A program made the translations under genes and the position numbers. 64,000 nt of DNA from Mycobacterium sp. ENV421 (GTDB taxonomy: Bacteria > Actinomycetota > Actinomycetes > Mycobacteriales > Mycobacteriaceae). The stretch spans positions 124,001 to 188,000 of the forward strand of contig NZ_PDHO01000006.1 of the NCBI RefSeq assembly GCF_002887815.1. The letters run 5' to 3'. Positions 57,183 through 64,000 of this stretch are shown here, one piece after another. The number at the start of each line of letters is the position of its first letter. Within the stretch, counting starts at the first letter, position 1. Under the pieces are notes generated by a model. The model made no database searches. It worked only from the letters and a program-made list of their open reading frames with translations, and had not been told where the DNA came from.

Positions 57183-57955
57183 TTGCCCTTTCGAATCACG
57201 GGATTGGACAACGTTCCGATGCCCTCGACGCTGATGCTGACGGTGTCGCCGTTCTCGATCGGCCCGACGCCTTCGGGGGTGCCGGTGAGAATGAGATCAC
57301 CGGGCAGCAACGTCATCACCGCCGAGATCCACTCGATGATCGCGCCGATGTCGTGGATCATCATCGAGGTTCGGCTCAGTTGGCGGACCTCGCCGTTGAC
57401 CTCGGTGCGGATCTCCAGATCGGAGGGGTCCAGGTCGGTGACGATCCACGGGCCGACGGGGCAGAACGTGTCGTGGCCTTTGGCGCGCATCCACTGGCCG
57501 TCCGCTTTCTGCTGATCGCGGGCGGACACATCATTGGCGATGGTGTAGCCGAGGATGTTCTCCGCGGCACGGGCGGCGGGGACGTCCTTGCAGGGCCTGC
57601 CGATCACCACGGCGAGTTCGCCCTCATGGTGTACCGGTGAAGCATTGGCAGGCAACTGAATTGGCACACCGGGGCCGATGATCGCGGTGTTGGGCTTGAG
57701 GAAGATCACCGGGTCCTCCGGCGCTTCACCACCCATCTCCGCGATGTGCGCCGCGTAGTTCTTGCCCATGCAGACCACCTTGCTGGCAAGGATCGGTGCC
57801 AGCAGGCGCACATCGGCGAGCGGCCAGGTGCGGCCGGTGAACGTCGGCGTACCGAACGGATGTTCGGCGATTTCACGAACGATTTCGCTCCCACTGTCTC
57901 CTTCGATACTGACGAAGGCGACCCCATCGGGGCTGGCAATTCGACCCAGGCGCAT
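57179..57955 (-). CDS. Fumarylacetoacetate hydrolase-family protein
   Basis: The 258-residue enzyme belongs to the FAH family (FAHD1/HpcE type), which hydrolyses C-C bonds or decarboxylates beta-keto acids such as oxaloacetate. The metal site is formed by [13 protein letters not shown] and the downstream [27 protein letters not shown] and [15 protein letters not shown] are family hallmarks. It corresponds to Rv2993c. The substrate cannot be decided. It overlaps gltX by four bases and is divergent from the MFS gene. Confidence 0.88.
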   Translation of the reverse strand: MRLGRIASPDGVAFVSIEGDSGSEIVREIAEHPFGTPTFTGRTWPLADVRLLAPILASKVVCMGKNYAAHIAEMGGEAPEDPVIFLKPNTAIIGPGVPIQLPANASPVHHEGELAVVIGRPCKDVPAARAAENILGYTIANDVSARDQQKADGQWMRAKGHDTFCPVGPWIVTDLDPSDLEIRTEVNGEVRQLSRTSMMIHDIGAIIEWISAVMTLLPGDLILTGTPEGVGPIENGDTVSISVEGIGTLSNPVIRKGN

Positions 57956-58003
57956 GTCAACAGCCTAGTGCTCGGGCCATCGGCTCCCGCTACGACCCGG
58001 GTG

Positions 58004-58018
58004 TCTCATATTTTGAGA
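58004..58018. promoter_or_regulatory. Dyad TCTCA-N5-TGAGA in the FAH-MFS gap
   Basis: TCTCA (58004-58008) and TGAGA (58014-58018) flank TATTT. The left half with its centre (TCTCATATTT) resembles TCTCACATTT at 54043-54052 in the leuC-iclR gap, so both may bind the same regulator. The role is inferred only from symmetry and likeness. Confidence 0.4.
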
Positions 58019-58060
58019 ATCTGATTCAGCATTGTGGGACGCAGGTGGAATCATGGGCGC

Positions 58061-59248
58061 ATGGCCGTCGACGCGATCAGCACCGTGCGGCGATGGATGA
58101 TGCTCGTGATCGCGCTGTTCGCAACGCTGTCCGCCAACGTCTTCATCAACGGGGCCGCATTCCTCATTCCCACCCTGCACACCACGATGGGCCTCGACCT
58201 GGCGAAATCCGGTCTGGTGTCGGCGATGCCGAGCTTCGGCATGGTCGTCACCCTGATCGCCTGGGGCTATGTGGTGGACCGGGTCGGTGAGCGTTTCGTG
58301 TTGGCGGTCGGCTCCGCGCTGACCGCCGCCGCGGCGCTCGCAGCGGCGGCAGCCCCCTCCTTGTTCGTGGTGGGCGTCTTCCTGTTCTTGGGCGGAATGG
58401 CGGCCGCGAGCAGCAATTCGGCCAGCGGGCGGCTGGTGGTGGGGTGGTTTCCGCCACATCAACGTGGGCTGGTGATGGGCATCCGCCAGACCGCCCAGCC
58501 GCTGGGAGTGGCGTTCGGTGCGTTGGTGATTCCCCGGCTCGCCCAATCTCACGGCGTTGGTGGCGCGCTGCTGTTCCCGGCGATCGTGTGCGGTGTGGCA
58601 GCGGTGGTGTGCGCCGTCGCCGTGGCCGATCCGCCACGGCCCCCGCGCGCCGAGGCGCCGGCCGAGCACCTGGCCAACCCATATCGTGGCTCGGCGCTGC
58701 TGTGGCGCATCCATGCCGTGTCGGTGCTACTGGTGGTGCCGCAGTGCGTGGTGTGGACATTCACCCTGGTGTGGCTGATCACCGACCGCGGCTGGTCCGC
58801 GGAAGCCGCCGGCCTGATGGTGATGTTCGCGCAGATCCTGGGAGCGCTGGGGCGCATCGCCGCCGGGCGCTGGTCGGACCGGTTGGGTCTGCGGCTACGG
58901 CCGATTCGCACGATCGCGTTGGCCGCGGCGGCGTCGATGTTCCTGTTGGCTCTGACCGACGCGCTGCACTCACCGCTGAGCATCGCGGTGATGGTCGCGG
59001 CGTCGGTGATCACGGTGAGCGACAACGGGTTGGCGTTCACCGCGATCGCCGAGATCACCGGGCCGTTCTGGAGCGGCCGGGCGTTGGGCGCGCAGAACAC
59101 CAGCCAACTGCTGACCACCGGTATCGTTCCGCCGCTGTTCGGCGCGCTGATCGGTGTGCTCGGTTACCCGGTGGCCTTTGCCGTGTGCGCACTGTTCCCG
59201 CTCGTCGCGTTCCCCTTGGTCCCGACGGACCCGCCGCGACGGGACTAG
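58061..59248 (+). CDS. Major facilitator superfamily transporter
   Basis: The 395-residue inner-membrane transporter has about twelve hydrophobic helices in two halves. The loop 2-3 motif is [19 protein letters not shown], and the equivalent motif in the second half is [19 protein letters not shown]. It corresponds to Rv2994. The substrate is unknown. The proximity to leucine and serine genes hints at small-molecule export or import but is weak evidence. ATG 58061 is selected after AGGTGGA; a GTG at 58034 is possible. Its stop overlaps the convergent leuB stop by four bases. Confidence 0.88.
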   Translation: MAVDAISTVRRWMMLVIALFATLSANVFINGAAFLIPTLHTTMGLDLAKSGLVSAMPSFGMVVTLIAWGYVVDRVGERFVLAVGSALTAAAALAAAAAPSLFVVGVFLFLGGMAAASSNSASGRLVVGWFPPHQRGLVMGIRQTAQPLGVAFGALVIPRLAQSHGVGGALLFPAIVCGVAAVVCAVAVADPPRPPRAEAPAEHLANPYRGSALLWRIHAVSVLLVVPQCVVWTFTLVWLITDRGWSAEAAGLMVMFAQILGALGRIAAGRWSDRLGLRLRPIRTIALAAAASMFLLALTDALHSPLSIAVMVAASVITVSDNGLAFTAIAEITGPFWSGRALGAQNTSQLLTTGIVPPLFGALIGVLGYPVAFAVCALFPLVAFPLVPTDPPRRD

Positions 59249-60255
59249 AGCGCCGCGCGGATCCGCTCGCCGACCTCGCGGGTGGACATCGTGGCATCGC
59301 CGCGGGTGGCCAGATGATGGGCGACGGCCTTGTCGACCCGGGCCGCCGCGGCGTCCTCGCCGACGTGGCCGAGCAGCAGCGCCACCGACATCACCGCAGC
59401 CGTCGGATCCGCGATGCCCTGACCCGCGATGTCGGGCGCACTGCCGTGAACCGGTTCGAACATCGACGGATTCGTCCGCGTCGCATCGATATTGCCGCTT
59501 GCGGCCAAGCCGATTCCGCCGCAGACCGCCGCGGACAGATCGGTGATGATGTCGCCGAACAGGTTGTCGGTGACGATGACGTCGAACCGCCCCGGATCGG
59601 TGACCATGTGGATCGTGGCGGCGTCGATGTGCTGATAGGCGACCTCGACGTCGGGGAATTCGGCTCCGACCTCGGCGACGACCCGCGACCACAGGCTGCC
59701 CGCGAACGTCAGCACGTTCGTCTTGTGCACCAATGTCAGGTGTTTGCGCCGGGACTGCGCGCGGGCGAACGCATCACGCACCACGCGCTCGACACCGAAC
59801 GCGGTGTTCACGCTGACTTCGGTGGCCACCTCGTGCGGCGTCCCGACGCGCAGCGCGCCGCCGTTGCCGGTGTACGGACCCTCGGTGCCTTCACGCACAA
59901 CAACGAAATCGATACCGGTCACCCCGGACAGCGGACTGTCCACACCCGGATACAGCCGACCCGGTCGCAGGTTGACGTGATGATCCAGGGCGAACCGCAG
60001 TTTCAGCAGCAGCCCACGCTCCAACACACCGCTGGGGACCGACGGGTCGCCGATGGCGCCGAGCAGGATGGCGTCGTAGCCGCGCAATTCCTCGATGGTG
60101 TCTTCGGTGAGCAGCTCACCGCTGGCGTGATAGCGGCGCGCACCGAGGTCGTACTCGGCCTTCTCCACACCGGGCAGGACCACATCGAGCACCTGCAGCG
60201 CTTCGCCGATCACCTCCGGGCCGATACCGTCGCCCGCGATCACCGCCAGTTTCAT
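59245..60255 (-). CDS. leuB: 3-isopropylmalate dehydrogenase
   Basis: The 336-residue enzyme oxidises and decarboxylates 3-isopropylmalate to 2-oxoisocaproate in leucine synthesis. [20 protein letters not shown] at the N-terminus, [15 protein letters not shown] with substrate Arg and Tyr, and [16 protein letters not shown] with the metal-binding Asp are present. Its ATG overlaps the serA stop by four bases, so leucine and serine synthesis share a transcript here, separate from leuCD. Confidence 0.97.
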   Translation of the reverse strand: MKLAVIAGDGIGPEVIGEALQVLDVVLPGVEKAEYDLGARRYHASGELLTEDTIEELRGYDAILLGAIGDPSVPSGVLERGLLLKLRFALDHHVNLRPGRLYPGVDSPLSGVTGIDFVVVREGTEGPYTGNGGALRVGTPHEVATEVSVNTAFGVERVVRDAFARAQSRRKHLTLVHKTNVLTFAGSLWSRVVAEVGAEFPDVEVAYQHIDAATIHMVTDPGRFDVIVTDNLFGDIITDLSAAVCGGIGLAASGNIDATRTNPSMFEPVHGSAPDIAGQGIADPTAAVMSVALLLGHVGEDAAAARVDKAVAHHLATRGDATMSTREVGERIRAAL

Positions 60256-61838
60256 GACAGGTCCACCACTTCCAGGGTCGTCGCGCCGACGGCCGTGCGG
60301 ATCGCCGACCGGACATCATCGGACACGTCGCGATCCAGCCGCAGCATCAGGGTCGCGGCCTCGCCGCTGGTGTCCTGGCTCAGCTGGGCCGCCAGGATGT
60401 TCACGTCGGCGTTGCCGAGCACGGTGCCGATCTTGCCCAGCGCACCGGGCTGATCCGAGTAGTGCAGCACCAGGTTCACCCCCTCGGCACGCAGATCGAA
60501 GTTGCGCCCGTTGATCTGGACGACCTTCTCGACCTGTTGCGGGCCGGACAACGTTCCGGACACGTTCGTGGCGGTGCCGTCGGGACCGACCACCCGGACG
60601 TCGATCAGGCTGCGATGGTTCGGGCTTTCGCTCGCCGTCGTCAGTTCGCTCTGCAGGCCGCGTTCGGCGGCCAGGTTGGGCGCGTTGACGAACGTCACCT
60701 GCTGATCGGTCACCGTCGAGAAGAATCCGCGCAGCGCCGAAAGTTTCAGTACCTCAACATCTTCGGAGGCGATCTCGCCGGAGACCCGGACCGACAGGTT
60801 CGACGCGGCACCGGTCGAGAGCACCCCGACGAGAAGGCCGAGCTTGCGGGCCAGATCCAGCCAGGGCGCCACCTCTTCGCTGACCGCGCCGCCGCCGACG
60901 TTCACAGCGTCCGGCACGAACTCGCCGGCCAGCGCCAGCTTCACGCTCGCCGCAACATCGGTGCCGGCCCGGTCCTGAGCCTCGGCGGTGGAGGCACCCA
61001 GGTGCGGGGTGACGACGACCTGCGGCAGTTCGAACAACGGGCTGTCGGTGCACGGTTCGGTGCTGAAGACGTCGAGGCCCGCGGCGAACACATGACCACT
61101 GGTGATCGCATCGGCGAGGGCGTGCTCGTCGATCAGACCACCACGGGCCGCGTTGACGATGACCACGCCCTTCTTGGTCTTCGCCAGCGCCTCCTTGCCC
61201 AGCAGACCGGCGGTCTCCGGGGTCTTGGGCAGGTGCACGGAGATGAAGTCCGCGCGGGCCAGCAGCTCGTCGAGCGACATCAGCTCGATGCCCAGCTGGG
61301 CGGCACGGGCGGCCGGCACGTACGGGTCGTAGGCGATGACGTGGGTGCCGAAGGCGGCCAGGCGCTGGGCCACCAGCTGTCCGATCCGGCCAAGACCCAC
61401 CACGCCGACGGTCTTGCCGTAGATCTCGGTGCCGGAGAACGACGACCGCTTCCAGGTGTGCTCCCGCAGCGTCGCATCGGCGGCGGGGATCTGCCGCGCG
61501 GCCGACAACATCAGGGCCAGCGCGTGCTCGGCGGCGCTGTGGATGTTCGACGTCGGCGCGTTGACGACCAGCACCCCGGCGGCGGTGGCGGCGTCCACGT
61601 CGACGTTGTCCAGGCCGACGCCGGCCCGGGCGACGATCTTCAGCTTGGGCGCGGCGGCGATGACCTCGGCGTCCACCGTGGTGGCCGAACGCACCAGCAG
61701 CGCGTCGGCATCGGCGACGGCGGCCAGCAGTTTCGGCCGGTCCGGGCCGTCGACCCAACGCACCTCGACCTGGTCACCCAGGGCTGCGACGGTCGACTCG
61801 GCGAGTTTGTCTGCGATCAACACAACGGGCAGATTCAC
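60252..61838 (-). CDS. serA: D-3-phosphoglycerate dehydrogenase (type 1, with ASB and ACT domains)
   Basis: The 528-residue enzyme begins serine synthesis. Its NAD domain has [21 protein letters not shown] and the substrate and catalytic residues in [10 protein letters not shown] and [15 protein letters not shown]. It is of the long mycobacterial type with an allosteric substrate-binding domain (about 320-450) and a C-terminal ACT domain ([20 protein letters not shown]) that binds serine. GTG 61838 gives exactly the 528 residues of M. tuberculosis SerA1. It overlaps leuB and is divergent from the flavoprotein gene across 65 bases. Confidence 0.97.
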   Translation of the reverse strand: MNLPVVLIADKLAESTVAALGDQVEVRWVDGPDRPKLLAAVADADALLVRSATTVDAEVIAAAPKLKIVARAGVGLDNVDVDAATAAGVLVVNAPTSNIHSAAEHALALMLSAARQIPAADATLREHTWKRSSFSGTEIYGKTVGVVGLGRIGQLVAQRLAAFGTHVIAYDPYVPAARAAQLGIELMSLDELLARADFISVHLPKTPETAGLLGKEALAKTKKGVVIVNAARGGLIDEHALADAITSGHVFAAGLDVFSTEPCTDSPLFELPQVVVTPHLGASTAEAQDRAGTDVAASVKLALAGEFVPDAVNVGGGAVSEEVAPWLDLARKLGLLVGVLSTGAASNLSVRVSGEIASEDVEVLKLSALRGFFSTVTDQQVTFVNAPNLAAERGLQSELTTASESPNHRSLIDVRVVGPDGTATNVSGTLSGPQQVEKVVQINGRNFDLRAEGVNLVLHYSDQPGALGKIGTVLGNADVNILAAQLSQDTSGEAATLMLRLDRDVSDDVRSAIRTAVGATTLEVVDLS

Positions 61839-61903
61839 GCCGGTCAGCCTAGTGGTTGTCGCCCGGTGGACGATCATCGGCCGTGGTGCGGTCTACTTAG
61901 GCG

Positions 61904-63331
61904 GTGGACGTGACCGTCGTCGGTAGTGGTCCCAATGGGTTGGCGGCCGCCGTCATCTGCGCGCGAGCCGGCTTGTCGGTGCGCGTCATCGAAGGCCAGC
62001 CGACGTTCGGCGGCGGTGCCCGCACCGCGGCGGACCCGGAGTATCCCGACATCCGCCACGACGTCTGCTCGGCGGTGCACCCGCTGGCACTGGCCTCGCC
62101 CTTCTTCGCCGAGTTCGATCTCCCGGCGCGGGGCGTCGAGTTGGTCGTGCCGGAGATCTCCTACGCGAACCCGCTGCCGAACCGGCCCGCCGCGATCGCC
62201 TACCACTCGCTGCAGCGCACCTGCGCCGAACTCGACGAGGGCAGCTCGTGGCGGCGGCTGTTCGGTCCGCTGGCCTCTCATCCCGATGGCGTGCTCGGAT
62301 TCTTCCTCGGCGACAAGCGCTCGCTGCCACCCGATCTCCTCACCACCGTGCGATCGGGACTGCGGGTGCTCGCCCAGGGCAGCCCGGCGTGGGGCGTGCT
62401 GCGCGGCGAGGACGCCCGCGCGCTGTTCACCGGCGTTGGCACCCATGCGATCTCGACAATGCCGTCGCCGGTCAACAGTGGCGCCGGGATCATGCTCGGC
62501 ACGGTGGCGCACACCGCGGGCTGGCCGGTGCCGGTCGGCGGCAGCCAGGTGATCGTCGACGCGATGCTCGCGGATCTGCAGGCTCACGGCGGCGAGCTGG
62601 TGGTCGGCGAGCCGGTGACCTCCCCACCGCCGGGTGTGGTGATCTACGACACCGCGCCCACCGCACTGCTGGACATCTACGGCTCAGCGGTACCGGATTC
62701 TTACGCAAAGTCCTTGCGGCGCTATAAGTTCGGGCCGGGTGTCTGCAAGGTGGACTTCGTGCTCTCCGGCGACATCCCCTGGCGTGACCAGCGGATGGCG
62801 AACTCCCCCACCGTCCACATGGGCGGGACCCGCGCGCAGATGGCGTACGGCGAGAAGGAGATCGCCGCGGGGCGCCACGCCGAGTGGCCGATGACGTTGG
62901 CGGCGCTGCCGCACCTGTCCGACCCGTCGAGGATCGACTCCGCGGGACGCCGACCGCTGTGGACGTATGCGCACGTTCCGTCGAACTCGACCGAGGACGT
63001 CACCGAGACAGTCATCAGACTGTTCGAGAACGCCGCACCCGGATTCCGGGACCTGGTGCTGGCCTCGCGATGTGTGACCGCGGCTCAGATGCCTGCGCAC
63101 AACGCGAACTACGTCGGCGGCGACATCATCGTCGGCGGGGCGACGCTGTTCGCGGCGATGGTCGGGCCGACGCTGCGCTGGAATCCGTGGACCACCCCGA
63201 TCCCCAAGGCGTACCTGAGTTCGTCGGCGACTCCGCCGGGCACCGGCGTGCACGGGATGTGCGGCTACTACGCCGCGCGCACGGTGCTCAAGCGCGAATT
63301 CGGCCTGCCGCTGCCGTCGCTCGCCCCATAA
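61904..63331 (+). CDS. FAD-dependent oxidoreductase, phytoene dehydrogenase/retinol saturase-like
   Basis: The 475-residue flavoprotein has an N-terminal FAD site ([20 protein letters not shown] then [13 protein letters not shown]) and the C-terminal pattern [15 protein letters not shown] ([17 protein letters not shown]) found in carotenoid desaturase-like amine-oxidase-family proteins. It corresponds to Rv2997. The substrate is unknown, probably a polyprenyl or other lipid double bond. It starts at GTG. The following gene encodes a TMEM97/EXPERA-like membrane protein 82 bases downstream, which may act in the same lipid or isoprenoid step. Confidence 0.85.
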   Translation: MDVTVVGSGPNGLAAAVICARAGLSVRVIEGQPTFGGGARTAADPEYPDIRHDVCSAVHPLALASPFFAEFDLPARGVELVVPEISYANPLPNRPAAIAYHSLQRTCAELDEGSSWRRLFGPLASHPDGVLGFFLGDKRSLPPDLLTTVRSGLRVLAQGSPAWGVLRGEDARALFTGVGTHAISTMPSPVNSGAGIMLGTVAHTAGWPVPVGGSQVIVDAMLADLQAHGGELVVGEPVTSPPPGVVIYDTAPTALLDIYGSAVPDSYAKSLRRYKFGPGVCKVDFVLSGDIPWRDQRMANSPTVHMGGTRAQMAYGEKEIAAGRHAEWPMTLAALPHLSDPSRIDSAGRRPLWTYAHVPSNSTEDVTETVIRLFENAAPGFRDLVLASRCVTAAQMPAHNANYVGGDIIVGGATLFAAMVGPTLRWNPWTTPIPKAYLSSSATPPGTGVHGMCGYYAARTVLKREFGLPLPSLAP

Positions 63332-63350
63332 TTCAGCTATACAGATGCAC

Positions 63351-63371
63351 TTACTGTTGTAACTTCAGTAA
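63351..63371. promoter_or_regulatory. Dyad upstream of the EXPERA-like gene
   Basis: TTACTG (63351-63356) and CAGTAA (63366-63371) are perfect 6-bp arms around a 9-base A/T-rich centre, about 42 bases before the ATG at 63414. The spacing suits a TetR-type dimer, but no regulator gene is near. Confidence 0.42.
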
Positions 63372-63413
63372 ATCGGTCACCGGTGCCGTCGTAACGACCT
63401 ACCATCAGCGGAC

Positions 63414-63980
63414 ATGACCACTCCGCCGGTTGCGATCACCAATGCCGTTGCTGCCGAACGCAGTCCCATCCCCCTGCGCGAACGCCGCTACGACTGGTTC
63501 TTCATCGTCGTGTTCACGGTGTTCATCGGCTCCTCGTTCACCGGCGACATCGTGAACATGGTGAGCCGCCCCGACCCGGACTCCGACTTCTTCCTCGCCC
63601 GGGTCGTCTACCAGGTGTATGCGGGCGGCACCGACCCGTTACTCATCGCCAACCCGAGGTTCCTTCAAGTCGGCGCGAGCGTGTCGGCCGTCGTCTTCGG
63701 GACCTTCTACGTACTGCTGGTCTACTGCTTCATCCGCGGGCGGGAGTGGATCCGCAAGCCGTCGTTCATCTACACCGGGATGGTCGTGCAGACCACGTTC
63801 ATCGTGGTGATGGTCGGATTCGCCGGGGACGCAAGCCTTTTCCAGGCGGTCTGCAACACGGCCTACGACTACACGTTCACCAACGCGCCGAAGGCGATGG
63901 CCTACAACCTGCCGTACATCATCGTGCCGATCCTGCTGACCGCCCGGATGTGGCGGGCGCATCCGTTCAGCCGGCCCTGA
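63414..63980 (+). CDS. EXPERA-domain (TMEM97/sigma-2-receptor-like) membrane protein
   Basis: The 188-residue protein has four predicted membrane helices (about residues 27-50, 86-107, 118-136 and 163-180). Its layout follows human TMEM97: an Asp at the end of helix 1 (FTGDIVN, D45), the loop motif GGTDPLLIANPRF (D74), then YCFIRGREWIRKPSFIYTG, and the last helix YNLPYIIVPILL. These match TMEM97 FMDLQAV, KDPLLQEPPAWF, YAFLKG with WIRTPAIIYS, and YAPYLLIPFILL as I recall them. EXPERA proteins bind or isomerise sterols. The ligand here is unknown, perhaps a polyprenoid or host sterol. The family assignment rests on eye alignment. Confidence 0.7.
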   Translation: MTTPPVAITNAVAAERSPIPLRERRYDWFFIVVFTVFIGSSFTGDIVNMVSRPDPDSDFFLARVVYQVYAGGTDPLLIANPRFLQVGASVSAVVFGTFYVLLVYCFIRGREWIRKPSFIYTGMVVQTTFIVVMVGFAGDASLFQAVCNTAYDYTFTNAPKAMAYNLPYIIVPILLTARMWRAHPFSRP

Positions 63981-64000
63981 ACGCAGTTCGGCGCGCTAAC

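Overview
The window is about 64 kb of high-GC, gene-dense actinobacterial chromosome. Gene order and protein sequences point to a mycobacterium, probably a rapid-growing Mycolicibacterium type. The order ffh, glnD, glnB, amt, ftsY, smc, acyP, osmC-like, mutM, rnc, DUF177, sepIVA, coaD, rsmD, pca, VKOR, DsbA-like, lipN, AKR, HNH, recG, DAK, rpmB, ung, thiL, ddl, gpsA, fbiD, ppk, mutT1, hupB, leuD, leuC, iclR, FDOR, two tRNAs, gltX, FAH, MFS, leuB, serA follows the Rv2915c-Rv2997 stretch of M. tuberculosis as I remember it. No IS element, prophage or CRISPR array was seen.

Layout. 1-5.9 kb: cell-envelope and secreted proteins (two DacB-type D,D-carboxypeptidases flanking an inverted MPT63-family gene, and a secreted C39-like protein), opened by an IdeR-type iron box in front of a stand-alone diflavin reductase. 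5.9-14.5 kb: amidohydrolase, SRP GTPase ffh, the nitrogen-control operon amt-glnB-glnD with two GlnR-type boxes, and SRP receptor ftsY. 14.5-18.3 kb: an accessory island between ftsY and smc, with a type II isopentenyl-diphosphate isomerase, a STAS anti-anti-sigma factor, a GAF-PP2C (RsbU-like) phosphatase, and a translationally coupled CarH-like cobalamin-binding protein without a DNA-binding domain. This is the best candidate in the window for an undescribed system: a predicted B12 (light or cobalamin) input to sigma-factor partner switching.

18.4-33 kb: smc, DNA repair, RNase III, sepIVA, coaD, rsmD, pyruvate carboxylase, and a VKOR/DsbA-like disulfide pair. The site that holds the PDIM/PGL lipid locus in M. 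tuberculosis (between sepIVA and coaD) is empty here. 33-43.7 kb: an aldo-keto reductase homologue that has lost most of its catalytic residues, an nsrR-hmp nitric-oxide operon, secreted HNH nuclease, recG, a DhaL-domain kinase-like protein, rpmB, ung, thiL and small proteins. 43.7-51.7 kb: ddl, a PLP sulfur-amino-acid lyase, gpsA, fbiD (F420 synthesis), ppk, mutT1 and hupB. 51.9-61.8 kb: leucine and serine synthesis (leuCD, leuB, serA) with a divergent IclR regulator, an F420-type oxidoreductase, tRNA-Glu, tRNA-Gln and gltX. 61.9-64 kb: a phytoene-dehydrogenase-like flavoprotein followed by a membrane protein resembling eukaryotic TMEM97/EXPERA proteins.

Two intergenic gaps (22655-22721 and 41012-41079) hold copies of the same short repeat, whose hairpin shows a compensatory base-pair change. 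No stretch longer than 300 bases lacks a gene. The largest gaps (25699-25931, 33067-33324, 40547-40808, 3230-3440, 51749-51947) are discussed under their features or findings.
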